DNA from: Chloroflexota bacterium
GTDB lineage: Bacteria; Chloroflexota; Limnocylindria; P2-11E
Length of the DNA stretch: 7,772 nucleotides
Assembly (NCBI GenBank): GCA_005889445.1
Contig: VBGS01000031.1
Span: 1-7,772, forward strand
Direction of reading: 5' to 3'
Shown here: positions 1 to 5,654 of the stretch, one piece after another
Layout of the letters: every line of letters starts with the position of its first letter
How positions within the stretch are numbered: the stretch's first letter is position 1
The notes under the pieces: generated by a model
Seen by the model: only the letters and a program-made list of their open reading frames with translations
What the model was told of the DNA's origin: nothing
Databases searched by the model: none
Position numbers and translations under genes: made by a program

Positions 1-371
1 CCACACGGCTCGTCGAGGAGCTGCCACGCGAGCTCAGCAAGACGTCGCTCCCCCCGCAGGTCGTGGCGGGCTTCAGCTCGTCGGGCGGAAGCGTGCTCGG
101 GCAGCTCACGGGGACCGGCGACCTCGGGCAGGCGATCCTCGCGGCCGCACCGCCCGCGGCGCAGGCGCAGCTCGCGCCGTTCATCCCGGAGATCGTCGCG
201 GCGATCCACCGCGCGTTCACGATCGCGACCGCGAGCACGTTCTCCTTCGGGATCGTGGCGGCGATCATCGCGGCGGCGGCCGTGGTCTTGCTGCCGGAGA
301 TCCGCGCGCAGGCCCCGAGCCCAGCGCGGGCGAACAGCGCGACAAGGCCCGTGCGCGAGCCAGCCGAGTAG
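1..371 (+). CDS. MFS drug-efflux transporter (EmrB/QacA, DHA2-like), C-terminal fragment
   Basis: The reading frame is open from base 3 to the TAG at 369-371, and its start lies left of the window; about 122 residues are visible. The fragment has a polar extracytoplasmic stretch (LSKTSLPPQVVAGF, then Gly/Ser-rich and Ala/Pro-rich segments), a motif with PFIPEIVAAIHRAF, one last hydrophobic helix (about ATASTFSFGIVAAI to VVLLPEI), and a short basic/Pro-rich cytoplasmic tail. This loop-plus-helix-plus-LLPE ending is what I recognise from 14-helix DHA2 multidrug exporters, which exchange protons for drugs across the inner membrane. The call rests on the tail only, since no transport motif is in view. 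A GTG at 63 could be mistaken for a start, but the frame continues upstream with the same character. The next gene begins 63 bases downstream and looks unrelated. Confidence 0.66.
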   Translation, partial: TRLVEELPRELSKTSLPPQVVAGFSSSGGSVLGQLTGTGDLGQAILAAAPPAAQAQLAPFIPEIVAAIHRAFTIATASTFSFGIVAAIIAAAAVVLLPEIRAQAPSPARANSATRPVREPAE

Positions 372-408
372 CCGTCTTAGCCCACCGTAGGTAGGTGGTC
401 ATGCCCGC

Positions 409-434
409 GGCCTAGTCAGGTAAGGTTTGCTGAA
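409..434 (+). promoter_or_regulatory. Possible start-proximal -10 (TAAGGT) or weak ribosome site of the dual-receiver gene
   Basis: TAAGGT at 421-426 fits the loose TANNNT -10 pattern and ends eight bases before the GTG at 435, which would give an almost leaderless message. The same bases contain AAGG and could instead be a weak Shine-Dalgarno site. No convincing -35 is visible. The 63-base gap before the gene otherwise shows only a weak 5-bp hairpin. Confidence 0.25.
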
Positions 435-2156
435 GTGCCCAGGATCTTGATCGCCGACGACTCGCCGGACGTGCGTCGCCTCGTACGGATCACCCTCGGC
501 GCCCAGCGATGGGACGTCCTCGAAGCCGACAGCCCCGACGCCGCGGTCGCCGTCGCACAGCGCGAGCGTCCCGACGTCGTCGTGCTCGATGTGGTCTTCG
601 ATGGTCACATCGCCGATGGCTTCACGGTCTGCCGGCGACTGCGATCGCTACCAGAGACGGCCCGGATCCCGGTGCTCATGCTGACAGCCGAGACGAGCGC
701 CGAAATGCGCGCGCTCGCCGACGCCGCCGGAGCGACCGCGTACCTCGCCAAGCCGTTCACTCCGGTGGAGCTCGTCGACACGCTGCGCAGCCTGCTCGAC
801 GTCCCAGAAGCGCGCGACGGTGAAACGACAGCGGAGCGCGCCGGCGTCGCGCCGCTCATCAGAGTCATGATCGCCGACGACCACCTTGCCGTGCGGGACG
901 GTCTTCGTGCGTTGCTCACGCGGGACGATGGATTCGAGGTTGTCGGGGTCGCGCCGGATGGCGAGGAGGCGATCGCGCTCATCCGCGCGCGTCGTCCCGA
1001 TGTCGCGATCCTCGATCAAGAGATGCCGCGACGCACGGGCCTGGACGTGCTGGCCGAGGTACGCCGGGCGAACATCCCGACCGCGATCGTGATCTTCACG
1101 TTCGATGCGACGCTGCGCGATCGCGCGATCGCTGCCGGCGCGGCTGCCTTCCTGCCGAAAGACGTTCCTCCGAAGGAGCTGTCGGCAGCCGTGCGTCGCG
1201 CAGCAGCGACGCACGGAACGCCGCCACGGGCGTCTCCGCTGGCGGCCTCCCGCGCCGCGTGGGGCGTCGTCGCGCGGCAGCGGCGAGCGGCTTTGGTCAT
1301 GGGTGTCCTCGCGGTTCTCTACGCCGCGGGATTCCTGATCGCTGAGCCGGTACTCGGCGCAGGTGCGTCCCTGCTCGCGATCGGCGCGGTCGCCATCGCC
1401 GGAGCGCTGCTTGGGCCCGAAGGTGGCGCGCTCTGGGCGGTCCTGTCGAGCGTCCTGACGCTGCTCCTCTGGGGGGTCACCGGGCACGAGCGCGGTGAGC
1501 CGGTCATCACGATCGGCGGGAACGGCATCGGTGTCATCGCCCTGGTCGGCCTCGGCGCCGGCTTCGGGGTGATGCGCCAGGTGCGGAGCAGGTTCGCCGG
1601 TCACGGCCGGCACGTCGAGGCGCTTCTTGAATCGGGACTCTTCATTGGCGCCGGCGGGCCGCAGCTGCTCGCGACCGCAACGGACGCGGCCCGTCAGGTC
1701 ATCCACGTCGAGGCGCTCCTGCTCTACGCGAGGCTCGGCGACGGCAACCTGACGATGGTGGCTGCATCAGGCGCGCCGGAGTCGATGCTCGGCCGCCGCG
1801 AAGCGTCCGCCTCGGGTCCGCTAAAAGAAGCGCTGGCCGGAACCAAGGCTCGACTCTTGGGAGAGACGGAATCTCGCTCATTCATCCCGCGGATGCAGTC
1901 GGCGGTCATCATGCCGGTCGCTCCGGTCGGCGAGCGTCCCGAGGGAGTGGTGGTCGCGCTGTCCGAACGGCAGCGCGGACTCGACGCGTCTGACGTCGCA
2001 ACGCTGACGCGTTTCGCGCCTCAGCTCTGGCTCGCGTTGAAGATCGCGAGACAACAGGAGTGGTGGTCGACTGCAATCCGCCCAGAGCAGAACTCTGGAT
2101 CGCCAAGCGACTCTTCGACGCGCCCATCTGAGACCACGCGCAGAAGCCGAACCTAG
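435..2156 (+). CDS. Dual receiver-domain membrane protein with C-terminal GAF-like domain
   Basis: The protein has 573 residues and starts at GTG, directly in front of the first receiver strand (PRILIADDS). Receiver 1 spans about 2-122, with acidic pair D8/D9, phospho-acceptor D52, T84 and K106 (AKPF). Receiver 2 spans about 142-258, with D148/D149, D194 (AILDQEM), T222 and K242. Its MIADDH opening and LPKD ending are NarL/FixJ-like, but no LuxR-type helix-turn-helix follows. Four hydrophobic helices lie near 284-303, 309-327, 332-348 and 356-379, separated by very short loops as in KdpD-like membrane modules. After that, about 392-540 reads as a GAF-like domain, followed by a Ser/Arg-rich tail. 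I see no histidine kinase, HATPase, GGDEF or DNA-binding domain. It probably accepts phosphoryl groups at the inner membrane and senses a ligand or membrane state; its output is unknown. Domain calls are strong, and the biological role is inferred. Confidence 0.88.
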   Translation: MPRILIADDSPDVRRLVRITLGAQRWDVLEADSPDAAVAVAQRERPDVVVLDVVFDGHIADGFTVCRRLRSLPETARIPVLMLTAETSAEMRALADAAGATAYLAKPFTPVELVDTLRSLLDVPEARDGETTAERAGVAPLIRVMIADDHLAVRDGLRALLTRDDGFEVVGVAPDGEEAIALIRARRPDVAILDQEMPRRTGLDVLAEVRRANIPTAIVIFTFDATLRDRAIAAGAAAFLPKDVPPKELSAAVRRAAATHGTPPRASPLAASRAAWGVVARQRRAALVMGVLAVLYAAGFLIAEPVLGAGASLLAIGAVAIAGALLGPEGGALWAVLSSVLTLLLWGVTGHERGEPVITIGGNGIGVIALVGLGAGFGVMRQVRSRFAGHGRHVEALLESGLFIGAGGPQLLATATDAARQVIHVEALLLYARLGDGNLTMVAASGAPESMLGRREASASGPLKEALAGTKARLLGETESRSFIPRMQSAVIMPVAPVGERPEGVVVALSERQRGLDASDVATLTRFAPQLWLALKIARQQEWWSTAIRPEQNSGSPSDSSTRPSETTRRSRT

Positions 2157-2555
2157 CTACTCGAGCGAGGCTCCTCGATCCACAGGCGCAAGGATCCGGA
2201 CCGTCCGAACGAGCTCGTCAGCGTCATAAGGCTTGGGCAGGATGGCCGCGGCGCCGATGCCTCGCGCGAGTTCGTAGGCCTTTGGGACGCCGCTCAGCAC
2301 GATGATCCGCGTGGGGCCCTGCGCACGGCGGCGGTACTCGGCGGCGAACTGATCGCCGCGCATGCCAGGGCCAAGGTCGAGGTCGACGACGACGACGTGC
2401 GCGTGGAACCCGAGCTCGTCGGCAACCTCGAGCGCCTGCTCGCCGGTCCGCGCGACCCACACCGCGAACTCGTCACGAAGGGTCTCGGCCACCGCGGCGA
2501 GCGTGTCCGGATCGTCCTCGACGATGAGCACGCGCGCGCGGTCTACCAGCACCAC
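2157..2555 (-). CDS. Single-domain response regulator (CheY/Spo0F-like receiver)
   Basis: The protein is 132 residues and is one receiver domain with nothing after it. It shows the acidic pair D14/D15 (IVEDD), phospho-acceptor D58 (VVVDLDLG), switch residue S88 (VLSG) and K108 (LPKPY), so phosphorylation should work. Stand-alone receivers usually act by binding a partner or passing phosphate along a relay. The start is GTG at 2555, and a second GTG at 2552 is possible, with no clear ribosome site before either. A GATAAT hexamer ends eight bases upstream, suggesting a near-leaderless message. Its TAG abuts the TAG of the convergent dual-receiver gene with no base between, so their transcripts must overlap. 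A functional link with that neighbour is likely from position but not shown. Confidence 0.9.
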   Translation of the reverse strand: MVLVDRARVLIVEDDPDTLAAVAETLRDEFAVWVARTGEQALEVADELGFHAHVVVVDLDLGPGMRGDQFAAEYRRRAQGPTRIIVLSGVPKAYELARGIGAAAILPKPYDADELVRTVRILAPVDRGASLE

Positions 2556-2605
2556 CCGCGCAGATTATCCCGCGATCTATCGGTGGACAGTCGAGCAAGC
2601 TCGAC
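2556..2605 (-). promoter_or_regulatory. Promoter region of the single receiver, with -10 GATAAT and a 16-base palindrome
   Basis: On the minus strand, GATAAT (2564-2569) matches five of six bases of the -10 consensus and sits eight bases before the GTG at 2555. No good -35 is seen at the normal distance. Upstream, 2590-2605 is an almost perfect palindrome, GTCGAGC-AA-GCTCGAC (7-bp arms, 2-base centre), at the place where a regulator would cover the -35. It could be an operator, or an accessory hairpin of the adjacent terminator. Confidence 0.38.
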
Positions 2606-2642
2606 AAAAAAGAAGAGCCGCTCGCACTCCGCGAGCGGCTCT
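2606..2642 (-). terminator. Rho-independent terminator of the cupredoxin gene
   Basis: There is a perfect 12-bp stem (2614-2625 AGAGCCGCTCGC pairing with 2631-2642) and a 5-base loop. Read on the minus strand it is followed by TTCTTTTTT (complement of 2606-2614). It lies 25 bases past the cupredoxin stop codon and before the receiver gene, so it ends cupredoxin transcription and makes the receiver a separate unit. The plus-strand side has only a broken pyrimidine run, so I call it as minus-strand. Confidence 0.9.
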
Positions 2643-2667
2643 CCTGCTTTCTCTTCGAGCGAGCGGG

Positions 2668-3624
2668 TCAGGGCACTACGTGGACCACACCGCGCATACC
2701 GATGACGTCGTGGAGCGCGCATATGTAGGGCCAGTCGCCGACTTTGGTGAACTGGACCTTGTACTTCGTCAGCGCGACGGGTAGCGGCGTGCCAGCAAGT
2801 TGGTAGTAGGCGAACTGGGCCTTCGTGGACATGAAGCCCGAGCTGATGTCCTCGGTCCCGCTGTAGGTCGTGCCGCCCCGCGCCACGAGCTGCGCGACTG
2901 GGTCGGGGGGCTCCTCTCCGAACGTGACCGTGTGCGGCTCGGTCGGATCCTGCCGCTTGAGGAACGTGACCTTCTCGCCGACATGGACGGTGATCGATGC
3001 CGGGAAGAAGCGGAGCGCCGAGGTGCGCTGGGTCCCGATCCCGGCGAGGACCGTCGCGCCGCCGTCCTCGTCGCTGTCGGTTGCCTCGGCGACTGCTTCC
3101 GCCTGCGCCGCGCGATCGGCGGCGACCTGCGCGTCCCTCGTCGCCGCGTAGTCGGCGTCCGTCTTCGGCAGCGTCGCTCCGACCGGCAGCACATTGACGG
3201 TCTCGGACATCCCGATGTGCAGCCCGCAGATCACCTGGTAGGTGCCCGCGGGGAGCGTCGACGCGAACGTGAGCGTGTAGCTCGTCGGCACCGGCGAGTC
3301 GCCGATGATCCCCGAGTTCACGAAATCGGTGGGCGAGGTGGCCGTGGCGGTCGCGCTCGGGCCGAACAGAATGAAGACCGGCCCTGCCGGGCGGTTAAAG
3401 GTGATCGTGTGAGCGCCCATCGGCGCGAACTCGATGCTGTCGCCCTGATGGATCGACACCGCCGCGGGATAGAAGCGGTTGCCGCCTCCCGATGGGCCAC
3501 TCCCGTCGAACGACAGATAGCCCGCCTGTACGTGCCATGTCTGAGTCGCCGCGAGCGCTGGTGACGCGAACAACGCGGTGACGCTGAGTGCCGCCGAAAT
3601 GGCGGCGGCCATGATCCGACGCAT
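2668..3624 (-). CDS. Secreted protein with two cupredoxin (blue-copper) domains
   Basis: The protein has 318 residues. A Sec signal peptide is clear: MRRIM, a hydrophobic core, and likely cleavage after A25 (SPALA-AT). Cupredoxin 1 (about 27-147) has H72 (AHTITF) and the copper loop C133-x2-H136-x2-M139. Cupredoxin 2 (about 190-318) has H231 (PHTVTF) and C302-x2-H305-x4-M310. Both therefore keep the Cys-His-Met plus upstream His ligand set of a type 1 copper site. An Ala/Asp/Glu-rich linker (about 153-189) separates them. The start is ATG with GGGAGG six bases upstream. No membrane anchor or lipobox is seen, so it should be soluble outside the membrane, unless held by partners. Likely roles are electron transfer or copper binding. 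It is not a multicopper oxidase: type 2/3 HxH motifs are absent. Divergence from a SCO gene supports a copper role. Confidence 0.86.
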   Translation of the reverse strand: MRRIMAAAISAALSVTALFASPALAATQTWHVQAGYLSFDGSGPSGGGNRFYPAAVSIHQGDSIEFAPMGAHTITFNRPAGPVFILFGPSATATATSPTDFVNSGIIGDSPVPTSYTLTFASTLPAGTYQVICGLHIGMSETVNVLPVGATLPKTDADYAATRDAQVAADRAAQAEAVAEATDSDEDGGATVLAGIGTQRTSALRFFPASITVHVGEKVTFLKRQDPTEPHTVTFGEEPPDPVAQLVARGGTTYSGTEDISSGFMSTKAQFAYYQLAGTPLPVALTKYKVQFTKVGDWPYICALHDVIGMRGVVHVVP

Positions 3625-3701
3625 CCCATCCCTCCCGATTTCCGCCGCGCCGGAGCATGCACTGGCCGCGCACGGCGGGTCAAGCCGTAGATTTGCTCAT
3701 C
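3625..3701. promoter_or_regulatory. Divergent control region between cupredoxin and SCO genes
   Basis: This 77-base gap, if SCO starts at 3702, must hold both promoters. On the minus strand, TTGACC (3678-3683, five of six -35 bases) lies 18 bases from CATGCT (3654-3659, weak -10), giving a short leader with the GGGAGG site at 3631-3636. On the plus strand, TAGATT (3688-3693) ends eight bases before the GTG at 3702. I do not see a copper-regulator box that I can name. Overlap of the two promoters suggests joint control. Confidence 0.4.
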
Positions 3702-4268
3702 GTGGGAAGAGGTCTGCAAATCGCGCTGACCGTCAGCATGCTCGTGACCGCCTGCTCGCCCGCGAAGCTCGTCGGCGATCCCCTCCCCGGCGTGGTCGCG
3801 CCCGACTTCACGCTGGTCGACGGTCCCACCGGCGAGACCGTGACGTTGTCGACGCTACGCGGGCGCGTCGTCGTCCTCACCTTTCTCTACACGACCTGCC
3901 CCGACACCTGCCCCCTCACCGCCGAGATCATGCGCACGGCGCGCGACAAGGCGGGCGACGCCGGGAGGAACGCCGCGCTCATCGCGGTGAGCGTCGATCC
4001 CAGAGGCGACACGCCGAGCACGACGCGCCAATTCGTAAACGATCATCAGCTGACCGGCTCGTTGCGCTACCTGATCGGACCGCAGGCCGTGCTCGCGCGT
4101 GTGTGGCAGGACTACGGGATCGCGCAGGCCGTCTCGACCCCCGGCGTGCTGCACTCGGACGTCATCTATCTCATCGACAAGCGCGCGCGGGGCAGGATCC
4201 TCCTGCACAGCAACGTCTCGCCCGATGACCTCGCGAGCGATCTCAACATCCTCGGTAGCGAACGCTAA
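3702..4268 (+). CDS. SCO1/SenC family copper-chaperone lipoprotein
   Basis: The product is a thioredoxin-fold SCO protein, which in the family delivers copper or reduces thiols for the CuA centre of cytochrome c oxidase on the outer face of the membrane. From GTG 3702 it has 188 residues. A lipoprotein signal runs to the lipobox VTAC (Cys18), then APDFTL, the copper-binding CPDTC (C66, C70), VSVDP around 97-101, and the distal ligand H151 (LHSD). All three ligands are present. An ATG at 3657 is in frame and would give 203 residues, but it adds a charged stretch before the signal core, and its GGAG is too close. I therefore prefer 3702, or the TTG at 3693. No oxidase subunit is in the window. 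The EamA gene follows at once, with stop TAA and start ATG touching. Confidence 0.88.
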   Translation: MGRGLQIALTVSMLVTACSPAKLVGDPLPGVVAPDFTLVDGPTGETVTLSTLRGRVVVLTFLYTTCPDTCPLTAEIMRTARDKAGDAGRNAALIAVSVDPRGDTPSTTRQFVNDHQLTGSLRYLIGPQAVLARVWQDYGIAQAVSTPGVLHSDVIYLIDKRARGRILLHSNVSPDDLASDLNILGSER

Positions 4269-5177
4269 ATGCGAAGGCCCGCCGGACCCGTCCTCGCCGC
4301 GTTCGTGCTGGTCGTGCTGATCGGCGGATCGAACTTCGTCGCCGTTCGCTTCAGCAACCGGGAGCTCCCGCCGTTCTGGGGCGCGGGGCTGCGGTTCGCC
4401 ATCGCCGGCGCGCTGCTGCTGCTCTTCGCGCGGTGGAGGCGCATCCCCCTGCCGCGCGGACGCGCGCTCCCGGGAGTCGTGATCTTCGGCCTGCTCAACT
4501 TCGGCGTCACCTACGCGCTCGCGTACTGGGGCCTCCTCGAGGCGCCCGCCGCGATGGCCGCGACGTTCGTCGCGTCGGTTCCGCTCATGACGTTCGTCAT
4601 CGCGACCGCGCTCGGAATGGAGCGATTCCGCTGGGGCGGGCTCATCGGCGGCGGCATCGCGCTCGCCGGCGTTGGCGTGGTGTTCGTCGACCAGCTCGCG
4701 GCCAACGTTCCGGTCGCGTCGCTCGTCGCGCTGTTCCTAAATGCTCTCGGCGTGGCGGCGGGCACGATCCTCCTCAAGCGGCTCCCGCGGATGGACCCGA
4801 TCGGGACCAACGCCGTCGCGATGCTTCCGGGCGCGGCGTTCCTGCTCGTGCTCGCCGCGATCGCGGGCGAGCATCCTGTCCTTCCATCGCGACCCGAGGT
4901 ATGGATCGCGGTCGTCTACCTCGCGACGATCGGTGCGATTGGCCTCTTCTACGGCATTGTCTACGTCGTGATGCGGTGGACTGCCTCGGCGAGCGCGTAC
5001 GTCACCGTGCTGTTCCCACTGGTCGCTGGTGCTCTCGGCGCGATCCTCGCGCGTGAGCTCGTGAGCGTGCAGTTCCTCGCCGGCGCGATCCTCGTCATGG
5101 CCGGAACGTACATTGGCGCCCTCGCGCAGCCGGCTCCATCCCGCGCGAGTGAGCGTCGGGCGACTGCCGAGACCTAG
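4269..5177 (+). CDS. EamA/DMT superfamily permease (RhaT/YdcZ-type, ten helices)
   Basis: The protein has 302 residues, almost entirely hydrophobic, and reads as two tandem EamA repeats, about 8-140 and 150-285, each with five predicted helices. Helix 1 carries the family pattern VVLIGGSNFVAVRF, and the end of each repeat has the Gly/Ala-rich helix seen in this family (for example IGGGIALAGVGVVFV). EamA proteins move small metabolites, often amino acids or their by-products, across the inner membrane, and the substrate cannot be read from sequence. The ATG directly follows the SCO stop with no spacer and no clear ribosome site, which suggests translational coupling. The tail is short, polar and Arg-rich. 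The next gene, of the ChrB type, starts 23 bases after it. Confidence 0.88.
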   Translation: MRRPAGPVLAAFVLVVLIGGSNFVAVRFSNRELPPFWGAGLRFAIAGALLLLFARWRRIPLPRGRALPGVVIFGLLNFGVTYALAYWGLLEAPAAMAATFVASVPLMTFVIATALGMERFRWGGLIGGGIALAGVGVVFVDQLAANVPVASLVALFLNALGVAAGTILLKRLPRMDPIGTNAVAMLPGAAFLLVLAAIAGEHPVLPSRPEVWIAVVYLATIGAIGLFYGIVYVVMRWTASASAYVTVLFPLVAGALGAILARELVSVQFLAGAILVMAGTYIGALAQPAPSRASERRATAET

Positions 5178-5187
5178 TCGCGAACGC

Positions 5188-5194
5188 AGGGAGG
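5188..5194 (+). promoter_or_regulatory. Strong ribosome binding site that decides the ChrB-domain start
   Basis: AGGGAGG lies six bases before ATG 5201 but only three before the overlapping GTG 5198, favouring the ATG. It is the best ribosome site in the five-gene run, whose other members lack a good site, so this gene may be made at a higher level. Confidence 0.6.
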
Positions 5195-5200
5195 ATCGTG

Positions 5201-5644
5201 ATGAAGTGGATCACTCGAGAGCATCCGCGGGTCGACCGAGTCGCCTGTCCCTGGCTGATCGAGAAGTTCATCGACAAGCAGGCGGAGTTCATCTACGTCC
5301 CGTCGGATCAGGTCGCGGCCGAGGCGCAGAAGCGCGGCGCGACGCCGTACGACATCAAGGACGCCGAGCTCGGCCACCACGGCGCCGAATGCAGCTTCGA
5401 CGCGTTCGTTCACAAGTACGGACTCGATAAGGACCCGGCCATGCGGTACATGGCCAAGGTCATCCGCGGTGCCGATACCGCCGACAAGACCGTGACGCCA
5501 GAGTCGACAGGCATCGAGGCGGTCCTGGACGGGACGCGACATCTCCACTACCCGAACGACCAAAAGCAACGGGAGGCCTCGCGGCCGGTCCTCGATGCGC
5601 TTTACGCGTACTGCCAGAAGAAGGTCGAAGCCACGTCGGCGTGA
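5201..5644 (+). CDS. Stand-alone chromate-resistance ChrB C-terminal domain protein
   Basis: The protein has 147 residues and matches what I know of the Chrome_Resist domain, the C-terminal half of ChrB. It has WITREHPRVDRVACPWLI at 3-20, FIDKQAEFIYVP at 23-34, a His/Cys patch ELGHHGAECSFDAF at 56-69, GADT at 90-93, and ESTGIEAVLDG at 101-111. The N-terminal DNA-binding half of full ChrB is missing. The start is set by a strong AGGGAGG (5188-5194) six bases before ATG 5201; the GTG at 5198 is only three bases away and less likely. In the family ChrB responds to chromate, but no ChrA chromate pump is visible here. Cys/His-rich positions suggest metal or oxyanion binding. Its location between a permease and an acyltransferase leaves the true ligand open. 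Confidence 0.82.
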   Translation: MKWITREHPRVDRVACPWLIEKFIDKQAEFIYVPSDQVAAEAQKRGATPYDIKDAELGHHGAECSFDAFVHKYGLDKDPAMRYMAKVIRGADTADKTVTPESTGIEAVLDGTRHLHYPNDQKQREASRPVLDALYAYCQKKVEATSA

Positions 5645-5654
5645 TCCAGGGTCG

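Noticed and set aside
382..398. Hairpin CCACC/GGTGG after the MFS gene as a terminator
   Set aside because: It has only 5 bp with a 7-base loop and no T-run follows.
1115..1132. Repeated GCGATCGC-type palindromes, for example inside receiver 2
   Set aside because: They arise from Arg-Asp-Arg-Ala-Ile codons with GC-rich third positions and occur throughout the window inside coding sequence; no spacing pattern was seen.
648..1706. Long minus-strand open frame (352 codons) under the dual-receiver gene
   Set aside because: The translation is Arg/Asp/Gln-rich with no domain, and it is antisense to a well-supported protein. Long antisense frames are expected at this GC content.
2800..3564. Plus-strand open frame (254 codons) opposite the cupredoxin gene
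   Set aside because: It is very Arg-rich with no fold signature, while the minus strand has a signal peptide and two full copper sites.
3578..4228. Plus-strand open frame (216 codons) overlapping SCO in another frame
   Set aside because: It is a low-complexity Arg/His-rich shadow of the SCO gene.
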